The notes beneath the pieces are model-generated. The model saw nothing but the letters and a program-made list of their open reading frames with translations, did no database searches and was not told the DNA's origin. A program made the translations under genes and the position numbers. Shown one piece after another: positions 60,680-64,000 of a DNA stretch of 64,000 nucleotides (positions within the stretch are counted from its first letter, which is position 1; each line of letters starts with the position of its first letter). Origin of the DNA: Oceanobacillus kimchii X50. GTDB taxonomy: Bacteria; Bacillota; Bacilli; Bacillales; Amphibacillaceae. Where the stretch lies: contig NZ_CM001792.1 of assembly GCF_000340475.1 (NCBI RefSeq), positions 3,062,592 through 3,126,591 on the forward strand, in the 5' to 3' direction.

Positions 60680-61441
60680 TTAATGAATATTTTGGTTTAC
60701 TATTTCTTGAATTGTTTCTTGTACAGTGGAGCTATCTGAGTTTGTTACCGTAAATCTTACGTAAGATTCATCTTGATCCATCGCTTCTGCGAATAAACCA
60801 GATAATCCTCTTGCTTTTCTATCAATCTGCATAAGAATTTCAACCTGATCTTCACTTGGTAAGAAGATTAACTCAATCTCATCTAATAAGCCTTTATATT
60901 GTCCACTTCTAGGTTTGAATTCAAATTCTTGTACGAACGGAAGTTTTCCAAACGAACGATGTACTTCTTTCGATTCTACTTCAATAAGCTTAAAACCAAG
61001 TGAATCAACAGCTTTTAGTACTGCATTGACTAGTTGCGATGGATTCACTTGAATATAATCAATGTCACCAGGGTCAACTGCTTTTTTAATATCTAATCCT
61101 GTATCAATCCAAACATTTTTATCTCTTATTGTTAATGGAGTTTGAGGAGATAAAATAAACGAAAATGGTATCTCCTTAGACTCTCCTGGTTGAATCGTAA
61201 ATGATTCTGCTATTTTAAATTTATCCATGATAACGTTGACGTTAAATCTTTTATCATCACTTTCTTTTACATACTTGGTATTCACTGACAAATAAATTTG
61301 ATCGACTTCTTGCTCCACTTTTCCTCCTGTAACTAATATCTTTCCTCTTACAGTTTCTCCAGCCATATAACTTTGCTTATCCAGTTGCGCATCTATTTTC
61401 GTATTTCCAATTCCAATACTAGATAACATTTTGTTAAACAT
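60680..61441 (-). CDS. spo0M: Sporulation-control protein Spo0M (arrestin-like fold)
   Basis: 253 residues. It opens MFNKMLSSIGIGNTKIDAQL and contains YMAGETVRGKILVTGG and EIPFSFILSPQTPLT, the Spo0M pattern. The N-terminal half is arrestin-like beta-sandwich; the C-terminal half contains FEFKPRSGQYKGLLDEIELIF. In B. subtilis Spo0M affects the start of sporulation and cell shape; the molecular role is not settled. The first ATG (61447) overlaps the AAGGGGAA ribosome site, so ATG 61441 is chosen. It shows the host is a spore-former or descends from one. Single-gene unit. Confidence 0.92.
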   Translation of the reverse strand: MFNKMLSSIGIGNTKIDAQLDKQSYMAGETVRGKILVTGGKVEQEVDQIYLSVNTKYVKESDDKRFNVNVIMDKFKIAESFTIQPGESKEIPFSFILSPQTPLTIRDKNVWIDTGLDIKKAVDPGDIDYIQVNPSQLVNAVLKAVDSLGFKLIEVESKEVHRSFGKLPFVQEFEFKPRSGQYKGLLDEIELIFLPSEDQVEILMQIDRKARGLSGLFAEAMDQDESYVRFTVTNSDSSTVQETIQEIVNQNIH

Positions 61442-61543
61442 AATCATTTCCCCTTTTTATATTTCAATTCATTCCATTATTCTTTGAAACGATTTTACAA
61501 CGATATCGAAAATGGAATCTACTTCATCTCTTCTTACGTTCAT

Positions 61544-63118
61544 TTAGTCTACGTATACCGAATCAACGATGGTTCTAGTAAATCTTTCCCCTGCTTTCGT
61601 TAATCCGTTTATTTCAATTGTAATATTATACACGCTATTCTTATTTTCCAATGACAACTCCTCTGCTAAAATGGATTTGCCTGTTGTTCTATATGTTTTT
61701 GTATTATCCGTCCCAGATTCAGTTATATGATACGTAGCTTGTAATGTATTTTCCTGAACCGTTTCTGAATTCACTTTCAAATGATAAGTAGGCTTTTGAT
61801 TTGCATTGAATTCTACATTACTATTGTGAATTATTTTTTCCGTTGTTTTATAATCCACCATCAATACGAATGCATCCTGTTGATAAGAAGTAAGTTCTAA
61901 CTTCCAATCTCCTGCTTTCGGAAATTCTATAAAGGTCATATGACTAATGGATCCTGCAAATATTCCTTCTTTATTATCTGTCGTTGTCACATTTGGATTT
62001 ATTTCTTTCCCGTCTGGATCTATGAGTTTTAAGTTAGATAATTGATTAGAAGTCATTAAATGCAGAGCAAGTTCATCGACATCATTTTCAACGGAAATAG
62101 TAGTAGTAGCTTTTTTCTTACCTACTAACGGCCCACCGGAAATCCATTGATTATTGCTATTAGAAGTTAATTCGGCACTTTTTGTAGGTGTAACTAAACT
62201 ATCTACTGTTTCGTTACCCATTAAATAATTTTCAAATGTAGCGAAACTTTCACCAGTTCGTATCGAAGTATGATTCCAATTTTCCACTGCTAGTTGATTT
62301 CCCTCTGGAAGACTACTACTTTCACTCGTAACTACTCCATCATTGGACCCGAACTGTGATAAGTACATACCTCCAAACCATGTAGAGGAAAATATAGACC
62401 CCCACCCCGTTCCTCCTAATGTGTAATAATTGTTGTGATATGCGAACGGTTTATTATCCATTTCAGAACGAAAATTTTCCATATATCCCATTTGCATCGC
62501 GTATGTTCCATCCCCTTGTGCACCAAGTAGGTCCGCTAACCAACCTGCAGGAGAACTGTACGCTAAGTCAGCAAGTTGTGAGCCATGATGAGGACTAGAT
62601 AATGTAATAACATTGTCTACGTATTGCCATGCATCATAATACGTTAATGCGGTCTGCGTATCGACCCCGCCTTTACTATAGGCAACCACAGTCACAGGCC
62701 GATCAAAATGCATAGAGATTTCTCTTATTTTTCCCGCGAGTAATTCACCATTATCCCACATTGTAGCGGAAGCTCCTCCGGCGTCATACAATTGGACAAA
62801 AGCAGTTTGATATCCTGCATCAAGCACGGTTTGGTACATATCGTTATCTTCCCAGAAAATCTGTGCGACATTATTAAGTCCTGGCACAAATAAAATAACG
62901 GGTGCATTCGGAATCGGATTTGACGGTGTTGATCCAGCGTACCACTCTCCAGGAGTCTCTTCGTTTCCATTACCTACTTTCCCTGATATAGCGCTTTCAT
63001 TCGATTCACCTACTAATATAGGGGAATCAACTTCTGAAGCTGAAACACTACAAACCGCCGCAAACGTGAAGACGAAAAACAAAACAAGAAAAACAACTTT
63101 TTTCAAGATTAGTTGCAT
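61544..63118 (-). CDS. Secreted lipase/esterase-like alpha/beta hydrolase with C-terminal beta domain
   Basis: 524 residues with a signal peptide (VVFLVLFFVFTFAAVCSVSA, cut near residue 28). Catalytic candidates: Ser148 in VVAYSKGGVD, Asp260 in GSNDGVV, and His283 in WNHTSIR; the oxyanion loop is VILFVPGLNN. The nucleophile elbow AYSKGG is typical of the PGAP1/lipase class 2 group. After residue 320 two beta-sandwich-like segments follow (TTISVENDVDELAL, FIEFPKAGDWKLEL) that resemble pre-peptidase C-terminal domains. Ribosome site GAGGAGGAAATT. The substrate, lipid or other ester, is not known. Confidence 0.85.
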   Translation of the reverse strand: MQLILKKVVFLVLFFVFTFAAVCSVSASEVDSPILVGESNESAISGKVGNGNEETPGEWYAGSTPSNPIPNAPVILFVPGLNNVAQIFWEDNDMYQTVLDAGYQTAFVQLYDAGGASATMWDNGELLAGKIREISMHFDRPVTVVAYSKGGVDTQTALTYYDAWQYVDNVITLSSPHHGSQLADLAYSSPAGWLADLLGAQGDGTYAMQMGYMENFRSEMDNKPFAYHNNYYTLGGTGWGSIFSSTWFGGMYLSQFGSNDGVVTSESSSLPEGNQLAVENWNHTSIRTGESFATFENYLMGNETVDSLVTPTKSAELTSNSNNQWISGGPLVGKKKATTTISVENDVDELALHLMTSNQLSNLKLIDPDGKEINPNVTTTDNKEGIFAGSISHMTFIEFPKAGDWKLELTSYQQDAFVLMVDYKTTEKIIHNSNVEFNANQKPTYHLKVNSETVQENTLQATYHITESGTDNTKTYRTTGKSILAEELSLENKNSVYNITIEINGLTKAGERFTRTIVDSVYVD

Positions 63119-63231
63119 AATTTCCTCCTCATTCGTTTTTTACTTCACAGAATATGTATGCCGAAATGTCTTGTCTGATGAAGATAAACATAGATTTAGA
63201 AAATTAGCTTCTCATTTTACGGTTAATGAGT

Positions 63232-64000
63232 TTATTTTGGGGAGTAAGAAGCATTTATATCTTCATTTCCAATTCTCCATGTTTTCAAGCATAGCTCCAA
63301 TAGAAATAGATGATCCGAATTATTTAAAGAGAGCCCCGTTAAGGATTCAATTTTGCGTAAACGATACAGCAATGACTGCCGATGCAAATGTAATGACCTA
63401 GCAGTTTGGCTAACATTTCCACGATATTGATGAAATGCTGTAAATGTTCCAATCAAATCCATTTGGCGTTCCGCTTCATAGTTAATCAAAGGTGTTATCG
63501 TATTTTTCATCATTTCCCACATATCGTCAAATTCATAGAGGTTTAGTAAAATTCGATCGAGACCTGTTTGATCATACCAAGTACGTCGCTTGTCTTTGCG
63601 ATAACCAATTTTTAGTGCCGTACGTGCTTGTTGATAACTAATATGGTAATCAGAGAATTGCTTAACTCTTTTTCCTAATCCCCATACCATCTCAATTTCT
63701 GGCAGGAGATTCTGTAGGCGACGATCAATCATGTCTAAAAAATCAGTTGCATACTCATGGTCAGTTTGATGCTCCACTTGCAGATAAATAAGAAATACGT
63801 CTTCATTTCGAGTTAACAACCATTGACGTTCGAGTGTTGTTGCCGCGTAAATAATCTCTTCTTCTATATATCTGTGCATGCTTTTCTTCCATGAATCAAA
63901 TGTATGTGTCTCTTGGATTCTTCTCTCAAACATCCGCTCCATATTTTCCGCAAAACCTACAATACAAACATATTCATGATACAACTCATACCCTAGTAAT
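63232..64000 (-). CDS. PucR/CdaR-type transcriptional regulator, 3' part (5' end outside window)
   Basis: The frame is open through the right edge of the window, so the N-terminus is missing; at least 255 residues are seen. The C-terminus carries the HTH_30-type helix-turn-helix GNVSQTARSLHLHRQSLLYRLRK followed here by IESLTGLSL, split as NVSQTARSLHLH and RQSLLYRLRKIE. The middle region (EMVWGLGKRVKQFSDYHISYQQA, read as GLGKRVKQF and YHISYQQARTAL) is the GGDEF-like domain of this family. PucR-type proteins control purine, sugar-acid or amino-acid catabolism. Its target is not obvious; the neighbouring hydrolase and the ectoine operon are candidates only by distance. Confidence 0.82.
   Translation of the reverse strand, partial: LLGYELYHEYVCIVGFAENMERMFERRIQETHTFDSWKKSMHRYIEEEIIYAATTLERQWLLTRNEDVFLIYLQVEHQTDHEYATDFLDMIDRRLQNLLPEIEMVWGLGKRVKQFSDYHISYQQARTALKIGYRKDKRRTWYDQTGLDRILLNLYEFDDMWEMMKNTITPLINYEAERQMDLIGTFTAFHQYRGNVSQTARSLHLHRQSLLYRLRKIESLTGLSLNNSDHLFLLELCLKTWRIGNEDINASYSPK

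Overview
The window comes from a low-GC, spore-forming Gram-positive bacterium of the family Bacillaceae, probably a halotolerant or alkaliphilic relative of Oceanobacillus or Virgibacillus. The evidence is the AT-rich sequence, strong AGGAGG ribosome sites, Bacillus-type genes (yfhD, spo0M, yfmJ, swrC, tagO, vpr-like subtilase), a glycine-betaine importer and a probable ectoine-degradation operon. The species call is inference. No tRNA, rRNA, CRISPR, insertion sequence or prophage is visible.

Layout. 1-3 kb: end of a Q/N/P-rich protein, an unknown 130-residue protein, a repeat-bearing intergenic region, yfhD, and nagA. 3-9.4 kb: cell-wall genes (tagD with an apparent ATT start, an LCP-family glycopolymer transferase, tagO paralogue 1, and a large glucosaminidase autolysin with nine peptidoglycan-binding-like repeats). 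9.5-34.7 kb: the most unusual part, a surface-glycopolymer locus with seven ATP-grasp ligases of three kinds. Two are YheC/YheD-like, four are cyanophycin-synthetase-like fused to a degenerate acylphosphatase domain, and one is TupA-like (the teichuronopeptide family). They sit with a CapA-like protein, two long GT2 proteins with N-terminal helical repeats, three more glycosyltransferases, a TagG-type permease, an exporter ATPase made of two fused ABC domains, galU, UDP-glucose dehydrogenase and a second nucleotide-sugar dehydrogenase. An extended -10 promoter at 30.7 kb and a strong terminator at 15.2 kb bound a minus-strand operon of about 15.4 kb.

34.8-49.2 kb: a 1254-residue secreted subtilase, an amino-acid permease, tagO paralogue 2, a four-helix membrane protein that looks like a duplicated F0 c-subunit hairpin, a split ThrE-type exporter pair, zwf, and a small membrane protein. 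46-54 kb: an RND efflux pump with its lipoprotein adaptor, then a glycine-betaine/proline-type ABC importer in the order binding protein, permease, ATPase. 54-64 kb: a repeat-rich intergenic region, a small lipoprotein, fabZ, yfmJ, a three-gene operon led by a DoeA-type ectoine hydrolase, spo0M, a secreted lipase-like hydrolase, and the 3' part of a PucR-type regulator cut by the window edge.

How it fits together (inference): TagO-type enzymes prime undecaprenyl phosphate. GalU and the dehydrogenases supply UDP-uronic acids. The glycosyltransferases build a chain, and the ATP-grasp enzymes would add amino acids or peptides to its carboxyl groups. The TagGH-like transporter would export the product and the LCP protein attach it to peptidoglycan. 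The nearest described precedent is teichuronopeptide, the uronic acid/glutamate wall polymer of alkaliphilic Bacillus. The number and architecture of the ligases here go beyond that precedent as I know it.
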